Assembly (NCBI RefSeq): GCF_001514235.1
Contig: NZ_KQ948935.1
Coordinates: 247,377 to 311,376 of the forward strand
Length of the DNA stretch: 64,000 nucleotides
From: Streptomyces caeruleatus
GTDB lineage: Bacteria > Actinomycetota > Actinomycetes > Streptomycetales > Streptomycetaceae
Reading direction: 5' to 3'
Part shown: piece by piece, positions 34,121-43,227 of the stretch
How the letters are laid out: each line of letters begins with the position of its first letter
Position numbering within the stretch: the first letter of the stretch is position 1
Notes under the pieces: model-generated
What the model saw: the letters and a program-made list of their open reading frames with translations, nothing else
What the model was told of the DNA's origin: nothing
The model's database searches: none
Program-made: the position numbers and the translations under genes

Positions 34121-34771
34121 CTACAGCCCCACGTCGCGGCTGCGGATGTCCTCCAGGGACTCGCGGCGGATCAGCAGCCGGGCCCTGCCGTCGTCCACGG
34201 CGACCACCGGCGGGCGGCCGACCAGGTTGTAACCGGAGGCCATGGACAGGTGGTAGGCGCCGGCCGCCGGGACGGCCAGCAGGTCCCCGGGCCGGATGTC
34301 GCCGGGGAGTTCAACGTCGTCGGCCACGACGTCGCCCGCCTCGCAGTGCCGGCCCACCACGGTCACCGCGGCCGGGGCGGCGGCGCTGTGGCGCGGGGAC
34401 TTGGCGTTGCCGTGCAGCACGATCCGCTCCGGCGGAAACCCGGTGGTGACCGCCAGCTCCAGCTCACCGGCCGAGCAGACGTCAAGACCGAGGCCCTCCT
34501 CGGCCACCCAGCGGGCCATCGCGCGGCACAGGAAGGCCTTGGCCGCGTACAGGACGTCGGCTTCGGGGAAGGCGAGGCGGTAGGTGCGGCAGCGTTCGCG
34601 TACCTCGTCCTCGTCGAGGACGTAGACGGGCGTACCGAAGCGGTCGGCGACCTCGGCCAGCGGCACCCCGCCGACGGTGAGTTCGCCCTGCCGGGGCTCG
34701 ACGGCCGAGGCGGGCCACACCGAGAGCGCATCGGCCGAGGCGGTGACGGCGGGTTCGTGCAGGGTGGTCAT
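34121..34771 (-). pseudogene. PLP decarboxylase (LysA-like) with large internal deletion
   Basis: The frame encodes only 216 aa, against about 430-450 for diaminopimelate/ornithine-type decarboxylases. The N-terminal part is present (FGTPVYVLDEDEVRERC, then LYAAKAF with the PLP lysine near residue 82, then GLDVCSAGELELA and LHGNAKS). It then jumps to the C-terminal beta domain (VVGRHCEAGD with active-site Cys, YHLSMASGYN, VVAVDDGRARLLIRRE). About 220 residues of the barrel, including the Gly-rich phosphate-binding loop, are missing without a frameshift. Decarboxylase activity is very unlikely. Its ATG overlaps the SAV_915 stop (ATGA). Confidence 0.8.
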
Positions 34772-35136
34772 CGGGGGTCCCCCTGCAGCGTGAACTGCCG
34801 TGCCGCCGGCTGTCGCACGGGCTCGGCGTCGGCCGGCGTGGCGGGGGCCGGGGCGGGTGCGCGGAACTGGGGGTCGAGCGTGACGGTGGTGACGCCGAGG
34901 GGCGCGGTCAGGGCGCGCAGGGCCGGCTCGGCGAGCCGGATCCAGGGCTGGTCGGGGCCGAGGGTCGCGGTCAGCCGCCGCAGCGAGGTGAACCCCACGG
35001 CCGTACGGTCGCCGAGGGGTGTACGGAACAAGCGGGCCGCACAGGCGGCGGGTCCCGGCCGGACCGGAACGTACAGGGGGCCGGCCGGGAACCGATCGGA
35101 GGGCTCGGGGTCCTCGTCGGACAGGATGTCTGCCAT
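34768..35136 (-). CDS. SAV_915-family protein
   Basis: The 122-aa product resembles the streptomycete SAV_915 family by recall: YVPVRPGPAACAARLFRTPLG near residue 21, then TAVGFTSLRRLTATLGPDQ and WIRLAEPALRALTAPLGV. Function is unknown; no signal or membrane segment is seen. The ATG at 35136 starts behind GGAGGC. The gene overlaps the decarboxylase relic by 4 nt and is coupled to it. A phased CGTCA repeat array lies 112-159 bp upstream, like that before kdp. Confidence 0.78.
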   Translation of the reverse strand: MADILSDEDPEPSDRFPAGPLYVPVRPGPAACAARLFRTPLGDRTAVGFTSLRRLTATLGPDQPWIRLAEPALRALTAPLGVTTVTLDPQFRAPAPAPATPADAEPVRQPAARQFTLQGDPR

Positions 35137-35247
35137 GGATGCCTCCGTGAGGGGCGGGCGAGTACCTTGACGGCCCCGGACGCGGGGAGGCGGACCGGGG
35201 CTCGACACCGACGCTATGCCCGGTGCGGCGGGGTCCCCCATGCCTCA

Positions 35248-35295
35248 TGACGTGATGCTGACGGAGATCCGACGGACGTTGACGGGATGCTGACG
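35248..35295 (-). promoter_or_regulatory. Phased CGTCA repeat array upstream of the SAV_915 gene
   Basis: On the + strand, TGACG-like pentamers begin at 35248, 35259, 35270 (CGACG), 35280 and 35291, spaced 11, 11, 10 and 11 bp. Read on the gene strand they are CGTCA units on one face of the helix. This is the layout of OmpR-family binding arrays in Streptomyces. The array matches those before kdp and the potassium transporter genes. Confidence 0.6.
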
Positions 35296-35340
35296 CCGGA
35301 GAGCGCCGCCGTCCTGAAGCGACCCGACCCTGCCGAGCCG

Positions 35341-37884
35341 CTACGAAGCCACCGCCGCCGGTGTCTCCGGCTCCCCCGGGTTGCGCCCCCGTGCCATCCG
35401 CAGGCTCAGCACCATGGTGAGGCCGCCGCCGGGTGTGTCCTCGGCGTTGATCGTGCCGCCCATGGCCTCGGCGAAGCCGCGGGCGACCGCGAGGCCGAGA
35501 CCGACTCCGGCGCCGCGCGGGGCGTCGCCGTAGCGCTGGAAGGGCTCGAAGATGCGTTCCTTGGCGTCGTCGGGGACGCCCGGTCCGCGGTCGACCACCC
35601 GCACCTCGACGCGGTCGGCGAGGGCGCTGGCAAAGACCAGCACCGGCTCGTCCTGGCGGCTGTACTTGACGGCGTTCTCGACGACGTTGGCGACGACGCG
35701 CTCCAGCAGGCCCTTGTCCACGGAGACCATGGGGAGGGTCTCCGGGATGTCCAGTTCCACGCTGAACTCCGGGAGCCCGCCGAGCGCCATCGGCACCACC
35801 TCGTCGAGGTCGATCTCGCGGATCAGCGTGGTGACCGTGCCGGTCTGCAGGCGGGACATGTCCAGCAGGTTGCCGACCAGGTGGTCCAGGCGGTCGGCGC
35901 CCTCCTCGATGGCCTCCAGCAGTTCCGCCCGGTCCTCCTCGGACCACTCGACGTCGTCCGAACGCAGCGAGGAGACCGACGCCTTGATCCCGGCGAGCGG
36001 GGTGCGCAGATCGTGGCTGACGGCGGCCAGCAGGGCCGTACGGATCCGGTTGCCCTCGGCGAGTTCCTTGGCCCGGCCGGCCTCGTGCCGCAGGCGCCTG
36101 CGGTCCAGGACGACGACGGCCTGGGCGGCGAAGGCGGCAAGCACCCGGCGGTCCTCGGCGGGCAGCACCCGGCCGGTCAGCGCGAGCGCCATGTGGTCGC
36201 CGACCGGCATGTCGGCATCCGCCTCCTCCGGGCTCCGGCAGGGACGGGGGCCCACGCTGCCCGCGCAGGTCCAGGGGGCGACGTCGCTCTGCCGTTCCAG
36301 CAGTGCCACCGACACCATGCCGAAGGTCTCACGGACGCGTTCGAGCAGCGCCTCCAGGCTGCTCTCGCCGCGCAGCACGTTCCCGGCGAGGAAGGAGAGG
36401 ATCTCCGACTCGGCGCGCAGCCGGGCCGCCTGGTGGGTGCGGCGGGCGGCGAGGTCGACCACGGAGGCCACCGCCACCGCCACTCCGACGAAGATCGCGA
36501 TGGCGACCATGTTCTTCGGGTCGGCGATGGTCAGCGTGTGGACGGGCGGGGTGAAGTACCAGTTCAGCAGCAGCGAGCCCACCACCGCCGAGGCCAGTGC
36601 CGGCAGCAGGCCACCGAGGAGCGCCGCCGCCACCGTCAGTGTCAGGTACAGCAACATGTCGTTGGCGAGGCCGACTTCGGGCGCGACGTGCGTCAGCAGC
36701 AGGGTGAGCAGGACCGGGCCGAGCACTCCGACGAGCCAGCCCCGGACGATCCGGGACCGGCCGAGGCGCGCTCCGCGGGCCACGGGCAGTCCGCGTCCCT
36801 TGCCCGCCTCGTCGTGGGTGATCAGGTGGACGTCGAGGTCGGGGCCGGAGTCCCGGGCGACCGTGGCGCCGACGCCGGGTCCGAGGACGTACTGCCAGCT
36901 CTTGCGACGGGAGACGCCGAGGACGATCTGGGTGGCGTTCACTCCACGGGCGAAGTCGAGCAGCGCGTTGGGGACGTCGTCGCCGACGACGTGGTGGAAG
37001 GTGCCGCCGAGGTCCTCCACCAGCTCGCGCTGCACGGCCAGTTCCTTCGGTGACGAGGACGTCAGCCCGTCGCTGCGGGCGATGTAGACGGCCAGCACCT
37101 CGCCGCCGGCGCCCTTCTCCGCCAGCCGGGCGGCGCGGCGGATCAGCGTCCGTCCTTCCGGGCCGCCGGTGAGCCCCACGACGATCCGTTCCCTGGACCC
37201 CCATATCGTCGAGACCTCGTGCTCGCTGCGGTAGGCGTTGAGGTACTCGTCGACCCGGTCGGCCACCCAGAGCAGGGCCAGTTCGCGCAGCGCGGTGAGG
37301 TTGCCGGGGCGGAAGTAGTTGGAGAGGGCGGCGTCGACCTTGTCGGGCCGGTAGATGTTGCCGTGCGCCATGCGCCGCCGCAGGGCCTGGGGCGACATGT
37401 CGACCAGTTCGATCTGGTCGGCCCGGCGGACCATCTCGTCGGGCACGGTCTCCTGCTGCCGGACGCCGGTGATGGACTCGACGACGTCGCCGAGGGACTC
37501 CAGGTGCTGGATGTTGACGGTCGATATGACGTCGATTCCGGCCGCCAGCAGCTCCTCGACGTCCTGCCAGCGCTTGGCGTTGCGCGAGCCGGGGATGTTG
37601 GAGTGGGCCAGCTCGTCTACGAGCGCCACCCGGGGACGCCGGGCCAGCACGGCGTCGATGTCCATCTCCGTGAAGGAGGTGTCCCGGTACTCCAGTTCCC
37701 TGCGCGGGGTCTGTTCCAGGCCGTGCAGCATGACCTCGGTGCGCGGCCGGCCGTGGTGCTCCACGAAGGCGACCACGCAGTCCGTGCCGCGCTCCACGCG
37801 CCGGTGCGCCTCGGACAGCATCGCGTACGTCTTGCCGACGCCCGGTGCCGCACCGAGGTAGATCCGAAGCCTGCCGCGTGCCAT
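35341..37884 (-). CDS. kdpD: Sensor histidine kinase KdpD
   Basis: The 847-aa protein has the complete KdpD layout. It opens with an N-terminal KdpD/ATP-binding domain with Walker A at residues 11-19 (GAAPGVGKT) and VALVDELAHSN. A UspA-like domain follows (about 215-340), then four closely spaced membrane helices (about 370-480), a GAF-like region, a HisKA domain with VSHDLRTP near 622, and an HATPase domain (ENAVKY; GVGLGLAVARGF). It senses potassium limitation and phosphorylates KdpE. It starts 2 nt after kdpE, as ATG behind GAAGGGTGAAC. It is the last gene of the kdp operon. Confidence 0.97.
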   Translation of the reverse strand: MARGRLRIYLGAAPGVGKTYAMLSEAHRRVERGTDCVVAFVEHHGRPRTEVMLHGLEQTPRRELEYRDTSFTEMDIDAVLARRPRVALVDELAHSNIPGSRNAKRWQDVEELLAAGIDVISTVNIQHLESLGDVVESITGVRQQETVPDEMVRRADQIELVDMSPQALRRRMAHGNIYRPDKVDAALSNYFRPGNLTALRELALLWVADRVDEYLNAYRSEHEVSTIWGSRERIVVGLTGGPEGRTLIRRAARLAEKGAGGEVLAVYIARSDGLTSSSPKELAVQRELVEDLGGTFHHVVGDDVPNALLDFARGVNATQIVLGVSRRKSWQYVLGPGVGATVARDSGPDLDVHLITHDEAGKGRGLPVARGARLGRSRIVRGWLVGVLGPVLLTLLLTHVAPEVGLANDMLLYLTLTVAAALLGGLLPALASAVVGSLLLNWYFTPPVHTLTIADPKNMVAIAIFVGVAVAVASVVDLAARRTHQAARLRAESEILSFLAGNVLRGESSLEALLERVRETFGMVSVALLERQSDVAPWTCAGSVGPRPCRSPEEADADMPVGDHMALALTGRVLPAEDRRVLAAFAAQAVVVLDRRRLRHEAGRAKELAEGNRIRTALLAAVSHDLRTPLAGIKASVSSLRSDDVEWSEEDRAELLEAIEEGADRLDHLVGNLLDMSRLQTGTVTTLIREIDLDEVVPMALGGLPEFSVELDIPETLPMVSVDKGLLERVVANVVENAVKYSRQDEPVLVFASALADRVEVRVVDRGPGVPDDAKERIFEPFQRYGDAPRGAGVGLGLAVARGFAEAMGGTINAEDTPGGGLTMVLSLRMARGRNPGEPETPAAVAS

Positions 37885-37886
37885 GT

Positions 37887-38570
37887 TCACCCTTCGAAGC
37901 GGTAACCCATGCCGGGTTCGGTGATGAGATGGCGGGGGTGTGAGGGGTCCGCCTCGAGTTTCCGCCGCAGTTGGGCCATGTAGACCCGCAGGTAGTTGGT
38001 CCGGCCGCTGCGGGAGCTGCCCCAGACCTCCTGGAGCAGGTGCTTCTGTGTGATGAGGCGACCGGGGTGGGTCACCAGGATCTCCAGCAGATGCCACTCG
38101 GTCGGGGTGAGGCGGATGTCGCGGCCGCCCCGGACGACTTTCTTGGCCAGCAGGTCGATGGTGAACCCGGCCGTCTCCACGCGCGGTGTCACGGGGACCG
38201 GGGACGTCACCTCGGTACGGCGGACGGCGGCCCGCAGCCGGGCCATGAGCTCGTCCATGCTGAAGGGCTTGGTGACGTAGTCGTCGGCGCCCGCGTCGAG
38301 TGCGGCCACCTTCTCGGCGGAGGCCCAGCGGGCCGACAGCACCAGGATCGGCATCCGGGACCAGCCGCGCAGGGCCCTGATGACGTCGAGCCCGTCCATG
38401 TCGGGCAGGCCGAGGTCGAGCATGACGACGTCCGGCTGCCGCGCGGCCGCCAGCCGGAGGGCCGTGGTGCCGTCGGGCGCCGCGTCCACTCCGTACCGGC
38501 GTGCCTGCATGGTGATCACGAGTGCTCGTACCAGCTGGGGGTCGTCTTCCACGACCAGCACCCGGGTCAT
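37887..38570 (-). CDS. kdpE: Response regulator KdpE
   Basis: The 227-aa OmpR-type regulator has an acidic pocket (VVEDD), phospho-acceptor Asp52 in VVMLDLGLPD, and a C-terminal winged helix (IRLTPTEWHLLEILVTHPG; GRTNYLRVYMAQLRRKLE). It is the partner of KdpD, encoded directly after it. OmpR-type regulators bind direct repeats spaced about 11 bp, so the phased CGTCA arrays nearby are its likely sites; this is inference. It starts 3 nt after kdpC. Confidence 0.97.
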   Translation of the reverse strand: MTRVLVVEDDPQLVRALVITMQARRYGVDAAPDGTTALRLAAARQPDVVMLDLGLPDMDGLDVIRALRGWSRMPILVLSARWASAEKVAALDAGADDYVTKPFSMDELMARLRAAVRRTEVTSPVPVTPRVETAGFTIDLLAKKVVRGGRDIRLTPTEWHLLEILVTHPGRLITQKHLLQEVWGSSRSGRTNYLRVYMAQLRRKLEADPSHPRHLITEPGMGYRFEG

Positions 38571-38573
38571 CGG

Positions 38574-39206
38574 TCAGTCGCCCTCGGTCAGTGCCCTGAG
38601 CGCGACGTTGAGTTCGAGGACGTTCACGCGCGGCTCACCCATGAAGCCGAGCGTGCGTCCGTCGGTGTGCTCCTCGACCAGCTTGCGCACCTGGTCGACG
38701 GGGAGGCCGTTCCGCTCGGCGACCCGGTGCACCTGGAGGTCGGCGTACCGCGGCGAGATGTCGGGGTCGAGTCCGGAGCCGGAGGACGTGACCGCGTCGG
38801 CGGGCACTTCGGCCGGAACGACCTTGTAGTCGGCGGTGGAATTGTCCTTGACGACCTTGGCCTTCGCCTCCTTCACCCACTTGATCAGTTCGGGGTTGTC
38901 ACCGGAGCGGTTCGTGGCACCGGAGAGGATCAGCCGGTACTGGGTGTTGACCGAGTTCACACCCAGTCCGTTCGCCGGGCGGGGCTGGAAGTAGTCCAGG
39001 CTGTAGCCCTGTTGACCGATCAGCGAGGAACCGACGACCTTGCCGTCCGCCTTGATCTCGGAGCCGTTCGCCTTGTCGTCGAAGAGGGCTTGGGCCACAC
39101 CTGTGACGGCCAGCGGATAGAGCACGCCTGTGAGCACGGTCAACACCAGCAGCGCCCGCAGGCCCGCGGCCAGCAACCGACCGGTGTTCACAACGGAGTT
39201 GTTCAT
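38574..39206 (-). CDS. kdpC: Potassium-transporting ATPase subunit KdpC
   Basis: The 210-aa subunit has a single N-terminal membrane helix (AAGLRALLVLTVLTGVLYPL) and an extracellular domain with SLIGQQGYSLDYFQPRP and the conserved SGSGLDPDISPRYA. It stabilises the KdpFABC complex. It lies between kdpB and kdpE, placing the two-component genes in the structural operon. Confidence 0.97.
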   Translation of the reverse strand: MNNSVVNTGRLLAAGLRALLVLTVLTGVLYPLAVTGVAQALFDDKANGSEIKADGKVVGSSLIGQQGYSLDYFQPRPANGLGVNSVNTQYRLILSGATNRSGDNPELIKWVKEAKAKVVKDNSTADYKVVPAEVPADAVTSSGSGLDPDISPRYADLQVHRVAERNGLPVDQVRKLVEEHTDGRTLGFMGEPRVNVLELNVALRALTEGD

Positions 39207-39234
39207 GATGGTGGTTCACCACGATTCTGAGGAA

Positions 39235-41364
39235 TTACAGGCCGGGGATCAGGGAGATGAGCAGGTCGATGAGCTTGATGCCGATGAAGGGCGCGACCAG
39301 TCCGCCCAGCCCGTAGACGGTGAGGTTCCGGCGCAGCATGCGGTCCGCGCTGACCGGCCGGTACCGCACGCCCTTCAGTGACAGCGGCACCAGCGCGACG
39401 ATGATCAGCGCGTTGAAGACGACCGCCGAGAGGATCGCGGAGTCCGGCGAGGACAGGCCCATGATGTTGAGCTTGTCCAGCCCGGGGTAGACGGCCGCGA
39501 ACAGCGCCGGGATGATCGCGAAGTACTTGGCGACGTCGTTGGCGATCGAGAACGTCGTCAGCGCGCCGCGCGTGATCAGCAGCTGCTTGCCGATCTCCAC
39601 GATCTCGATGAGCTTGGTCGGGTCGGAGTCGAGGTCGACCATGTTGCCGGCCTCCTTGGCGGCCGACGTGCCGGTGTTCATCGCCACGCCGACGTCGGCC
39701 TGCGCGAGGGCGGGCGCGTCGTTCGTGCCGTCACCGGTCATCGCGACCAGCTTGCCGCCGGCCTGCTCCCGCTTGATCAGCGCCATCTTGTCCTCGGGGG
39801 TCGCCTCGGCGAGGAAGTCGTCGACGCCCGCCTCCTCGGCGATGGCCTTGGCGGTCAGCGGGTTGTCGCCCGTGATCATGACGGTCTTGATGCCCATCCG
39901 GCGCAGTTCCTCGAACCGCTCCCGCATGCCGTCCTTGACGACGTCCTTGAGGTGGATGACGCCCAGCACCCGCGCCCCGTCGGCGTCTTCGACCGCGACC
40001 AGCAGCGGGGTGCCCCCGGCCTCGGCGATACGGTGGGCGAGCCGGTCCGCGTCCTCGGCGACCGTGCCGCCCTGCTCCCGCACCCAGGCCACGACCGAAC
40101 CGGCCGCGCCCTTGCGGATCTTGCGCCCGTCGACGTCCACGCCGGACATCCGGGTCTGCGCGGTGAAGGCGATCCACTCGGCGCCGGTCAACTCGCCCTG
40201 ATGGCGCTCGCGCAGACCGTACTTCTCCTTCGCCAGTACGACGACGGAACGGCCCTCGGGCGTCTCGTCGGCCAGCGACGACAGCTGCGCGGCGTCCGCG
40301 ACCTCGGCCTCCGTCGTCCCGCTCACCGGCACGAACTCGGCCGCCCGGCGGTTGCCGAGCGTGATGGTGCCGGTCTTGTCGAGCAGCAGCGTGGAGACGT
40401 CACCGGCGGCCTCGACGGCCCGGCCGGACATGGCGAGGACGTTGCGCTGGACCAGCCGGTCCATGCCCGCGATGCCGATGGCGGAGAGCAGCGCGCCGAT
40501 GGTCGTGGGAATCAGGCAGACCAGCAGGGCGACCAGCACGACCATCGTCAGCTTCGTGCCCGCGTAGTCCGCGAGCGGCGGCAGCGTGGCGCAGGCGAGC
40601 AGGAAGACGATGGTCAGGGACGCGAGCAGGATGTTCAGCGCGACCTCGTTCGGCGTCTTCTGCCGGGCCGCGCCCTCGACGAGGTTGATCATCCGGTCGA
40701 TGAAGGTCTCGCCGGGCTTCGTCGTGATCTTGATGACGATACGGTCGGAGAGGACCTTGGTGCCACCCGTGACGGCCGAACGGTCGCCGCCGGACTCCCG
40801 GATGACGGGCGCCGACTCACCGGTGATCGCCGACTCGTCGACGGACGCGACCCCCTCGACGACATCGCCGTCGCCGGGGATGACATCGCCCGCCTCGCAG
40901 ACGACCAGGTCGCCGATCCGCAACTCGGTGCCGGGCACGCGCTCTTCAGCCGACCCTTCGAGCCGCCTGGCCACGGTGTCGGTCTTGGCCTTGCGCAGGG
41001 TGTCGGCCTGGGCCTTGCCGCGGCCCTCGGCGACGGCCTCCGCCAGGTTGGCGAAGACCACCGTCAGCCACAGCCAGACACTGATCGTCCAGCCGAACCA
41101 GTCGCCCGGGTCCGTGAGGGAGAAGGCCGTGGTCAGTACCGACCCGATCCACACCACGAACATCACGGGCGACTTGACCATCACCCGCGGATCGAGCTTG
41201 CGGAAGGCGTCCGGCAGCGACCTGAGAAGCTGCTTCGGATCGAAGAGGCCCGCGCCGACACGGCCTTCGGGGGACTTGTGCCCGGTGGGTACGTCGTTGT
41301 GCGGCGCCCGGGTGGGAGTGGCTGTGGACATGGAGTCCTCGTGATTCGTTACGTCGGTGCTCAT
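39235..41364 (-). CDS. kdpB: Potassium-transporting P-type ATPase subunit KdpB
   Basis: The 709-aa catalytic subunit has the P-type ATPase motifs: GESAPV, DKTGTITLGN near residue 330 (phosphorylated Asp), a nucleotide-binding region, MITGDNPLTA, and MTGDGTNDAPALAQADVG. It hydrolyses ATP to drive K+ through KdpA. The ATG overlaps the kdpA stop by one base (TGATG). A tail of about 45 residues precedes the family core, and an internal ATG at 41331 is a less likely start. Confidence 0.97.
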   Translation of the reverse strand: MSTDVTNHEDSMSTATPTRAPHNDVPTGHKSPEGRVGAGLFDPKQLLRSLPDAFRKLDPRVMVKSPVMFVVWIGSVLTTAFSLTDPGDWFGWTISVWLWLTVVFANLAEAVAEGRGKAQADTLRKAKTDTVARRLEGSAEERVPGTELRIGDLVVCEAGDVIPGDGDVVEGVASVDESAITGESAPVIRESGGDRSAVTGGTKVLSDRIVIKITTKPGETFIDRMINLVEGAARQKTPNEVALNILLASLTIVFLLACATLPPLADYAGTKLTMVVLVALLVCLIPTTIGALLSAIGIAGMDRLVQRNVLAMSGRAVEAAGDVSTLLLDKTGTITLGNRRAAEFVPVSGTTEAEVADAAQLSSLADETPEGRSVVVLAKEKYGLRERHQGELTGAEWIAFTAQTRMSGVDVDGRKIRKGAAGSVVAWVREQGGTVAEDADRLAHRIAEAGGTPLLVAVEDADGARVLGVIHLKDVVKDGMRERFEELRRMGIKTVMITGDNPLTAKAIAEEAGVDDFLAEATPEDKMALIKREQAGGKLVAMTGDGTNDAPALAQADVGVAMNTGTSAAKEAGNMVDLDSDPTKLIEIVEIGKQLLITRGALTTFSIANDVAKYFAIIPALFAAVYPGLDKLNIMGLSSPDSAILSAVVFNALIIVALVPLSLKGVRYRPVSADRMLRRNLTVYGLGGLVAPFIGIKLIDLLISLIPGL

Positions 41365-43025
41365 CACGCCAGCCCCTCGGCCAGCGGACCCAGCGCCAGG
41401 GCGGGGAAGTACGTCAGACCGGTGATGACGATGATCGTGCCGACCAGCAGACCCGCGTACAGGGGCTTGTCGGTGCGCAGCGTGCCCGCGGTGGCCGGAA
41501 CCGGCGTCTGCTCGGCGAGCGAGCCGGCCAGCGCCAGCACGAACACCATCGGCAGGAAGCGGCCGAACAGCATGCACAGGCCGAGCGTGCTGTTGAACCA
41601 CTGCGTGTCCGCGTTCAGCCCGGCGAAGGCCGAGCCGTTGTTGTTGGAGGCGGACGTATAGGCGTAGAGGATCTCGGAGAATCCGTGCGCCCCGCTGTTG
41701 GTCATGGAGTTCGCCGGGGTCGGCAGGGCCATCGCGAGCGCGGTGAAGACGAGCACCAGCGCCGGGGTGACCAGGATGTAGCAGGCCGCGAGCTTGATCT
41801 CGCGGGAGCCGATCTTCTTGCCCAGGTACTCGGGCGTACGGCCGACCATCAGCCCGGCGATGAACACCGCGATGACCGCCATGATCAGCATGCCGTAGAG
41901 GCCGGAGCCGGTACCGCCGGGCGCGATCTCGCCCAGCATCATCCCGAGCATGGCGACGCCGCCGCCAAGACCCGTGAACGACGAGTGGAAGGCGTTCACC
42001 GCGCCGGTCGAGGTGAGCGTGGTCGAGGTCGCGAAGATCGAGGAGGCACCGACGCCGAACCGCACCTCCTTGCCCTCGTACGCCCCGCCCGCGAGGTCGA
42101 ACGCCGGGCCGTGGTGGGCGAACTCGGTCCACATCATCAGGGCGGTGAAGCCGATCCAGATGGTGGCCATCGTCGCGAGGATCGCGTAACCCTGCCTGAC
42201 CGAGCCGACCATGAGGCCGAAGGTGCGGGTCAGGGCGAACGGGATCACGAGGATCAGGAAGATCTCGAAGAGGTTCGAGAACGGCGTGGGGTTCTCGAAG
42301 GGGTGGGCACTGTTGGCGTTGAAGTAGCCGCCGCCGTTGGTGCCGATCTCCTTGATGGCCTCCTGCGAGGCGACCGCGCCGCCGTTCCACTGCTGCTGGC
42401 CGCCCATGAACTGTCCGACCTCGTGGATGCCGGAGAAGTTCTGGATCGCACCGCAGGCGACCAGCACGACCGCGGCGACGGCCGCCAGCGGCACGAGAAC
42501 GCGGACGACACCCCGCACCAGGTCGGCCCAGAAGTTGCCGAGTTCACCGGTACGCGAGCGGGCGAACCCGCGCACGAGGGCGACCGCGACGGCGATGCCC
42601 ACGGCCGCGGACACGAAGTTCTGCACGGCGAGACCGGCCGTCTGCACGACGTGGCCCATGGCCTGCTCGCCGTAGTACGACTGCCAGTTGGTGTTGGTGA
42701 CGAACGAGACGGCCGTGTTGAACGCCTGGTCCGGGTCGATGGACCGGAAGCCGAGCGACCTGGGCAGGACACCCTGGAGCCGCTGCAGCAGATAGAGGAA
42801 GAGCACGCCGACGACGGAGAAGGCGAGGACGCCGCGCAGATAGGCGGGCCAGCGCATCTCGGTGTCGGGGTCGGCTCCGATGCCCTTGTAGATCCACCTC
42901 TCGACGCGCCAGTGGCGGTCGGAGGCGTAGACCCTGGCCATGTAGGTGCCCAGGGGTATGTAGGCGAGGGCCAGCGCGCCGATCAGGGCGAGCAGCTGGA
43001 GGACGCCGGCGGTTACGGGACCCAT
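41364..43025 (-). CDS. kdpA: Potassium-transporting ATPase subunit KdpA
   Basis: The 553-aa channel-like subunit has about ten helices and selectivity-filter segments in four repeats (FVTNTNWQSYYGE; GTNGGGYFNANSAHPFENPT; SASNNNGSAFAGLN). It binds and conducts K+. It starts 8 nt after the kdpF stop. Confidence 0.97.
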   Translation of the reverse strand: MGPVTAGVLQLLALIGALALAYIPLGTYMARVYASDRHWRVERWIYKGIGADPDTEMRWPAYLRGVLAFSVVGVLFLYLLQRLQGVLPRSLGFRSIDPDQAFNTAVSFVTNTNWQSYYGEQAMGHVVQTAGLAVQNFVSAAVGIAVAVALVRGFARSRTGELGNFWADLVRGVVRVLVPLAAVAAVVLVACGAIQNFSGIHEVGQFMGGQQQWNGGAVASQEAIKEIGTNGGGYFNANSAHPFENPTPFSNLFEIFLILVIPFALTRTFGLMVGSVRQGYAILATMATIWIGFTALMMWTEFAHHGPAFDLAGGAYEGKEVRFGVGASSIFATSTTLTSTGAVNAFHSSFTGLGGGVAMLGMMLGEIAPGGTGSGLYGMLIMAVIAVFIAGLMVGRTPEYLGKKIGSREIKLAACYILVTPALVLVFTALAMALPTPANSMTNSGAHGFSEILYAYTSASNNNGSAFAGLNADTQWFNSTLGLCMLFGRFLPMVFVLALAGSLAEQTPVPATAGTLRTDKPLYAGLLVGTIIVITGLTYFPALALGPLAEGLA

Positions 43026-43033
43026 GGCTGTGC

Positions 43034-43123
43034 TCAGAACCTCTCCGGGAAGATCAGGGCGAGGACGAGATAGCCCAGCAGGGCGACGGCCACGACGAGG
43101 CCGACGACGTTCTCGGCGGTCAC
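43034..43123 (-). CDS. kdpF: KdpF small membrane subunit
   Basis: A 29-aa ORF beginning with GTG encodes MTAENVVGLVVAVALLGYLV followed by LALIFPERF. It is a single membrane helix ending in the PERF motif typical of KdpF, which stabilises the KdpABC complex. It sits directly before kdpA and overlaps the upstream micro-ORF by 4 nt (GTGA), so translation is coupled. Confidence 0.9.
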   Translation of the reverse strand: MTAENVVGLVVAVALLGYLVLALIFPERF

Positions 43124-43203
43124 AGCTTGGTCACCCCCTTGGCGACGACAGCCACCAGCGCGAAGCACGCGATCGTGATGGCGACGAAGGCCAGATCGGC
43201 CAT
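43120..43203 (-). CDS. 27-residue membrane peptide at the head of the kdp operon
   Basis: An ATG behind AGGAG at good spacing opens a 27-codon ORF: MADLAFVAITIACFALVAVV then AKGVTKL. It is one hydrophobic helix with a basic C-terminus and overlaps kdpF by 4 nt. It is the first gene of the operon. It may be a second KdpF-like stabiliser or a regulator of Kdp; no known name is recalled. Confidence 0.75.
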   Translation of the reverse strand: MADLAFVAITIACFALVAVVAKGVTKL

Positions 43204-43227
43204 CGTGGACTCCTGGAGTGAGGTTCG

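Noticed and set aside
35248..35295. Reading the phased array as a PhoP (PHO) box
   Set aside because: The 11-bp layout is the same, but PHO units are GTTCA-like while these are CGTCA; no phosphate gene is nearby. AfsR or another OmpR-type regulator remains possible.
34121..35947. 608-codon frame extending the decarboxylase relic upstream
   Set aside because: The extra 5' part overlaps the SAV_915 and kdpD genes and is Arg/Pro-rich; family sequence starts at the ATG at 34771.
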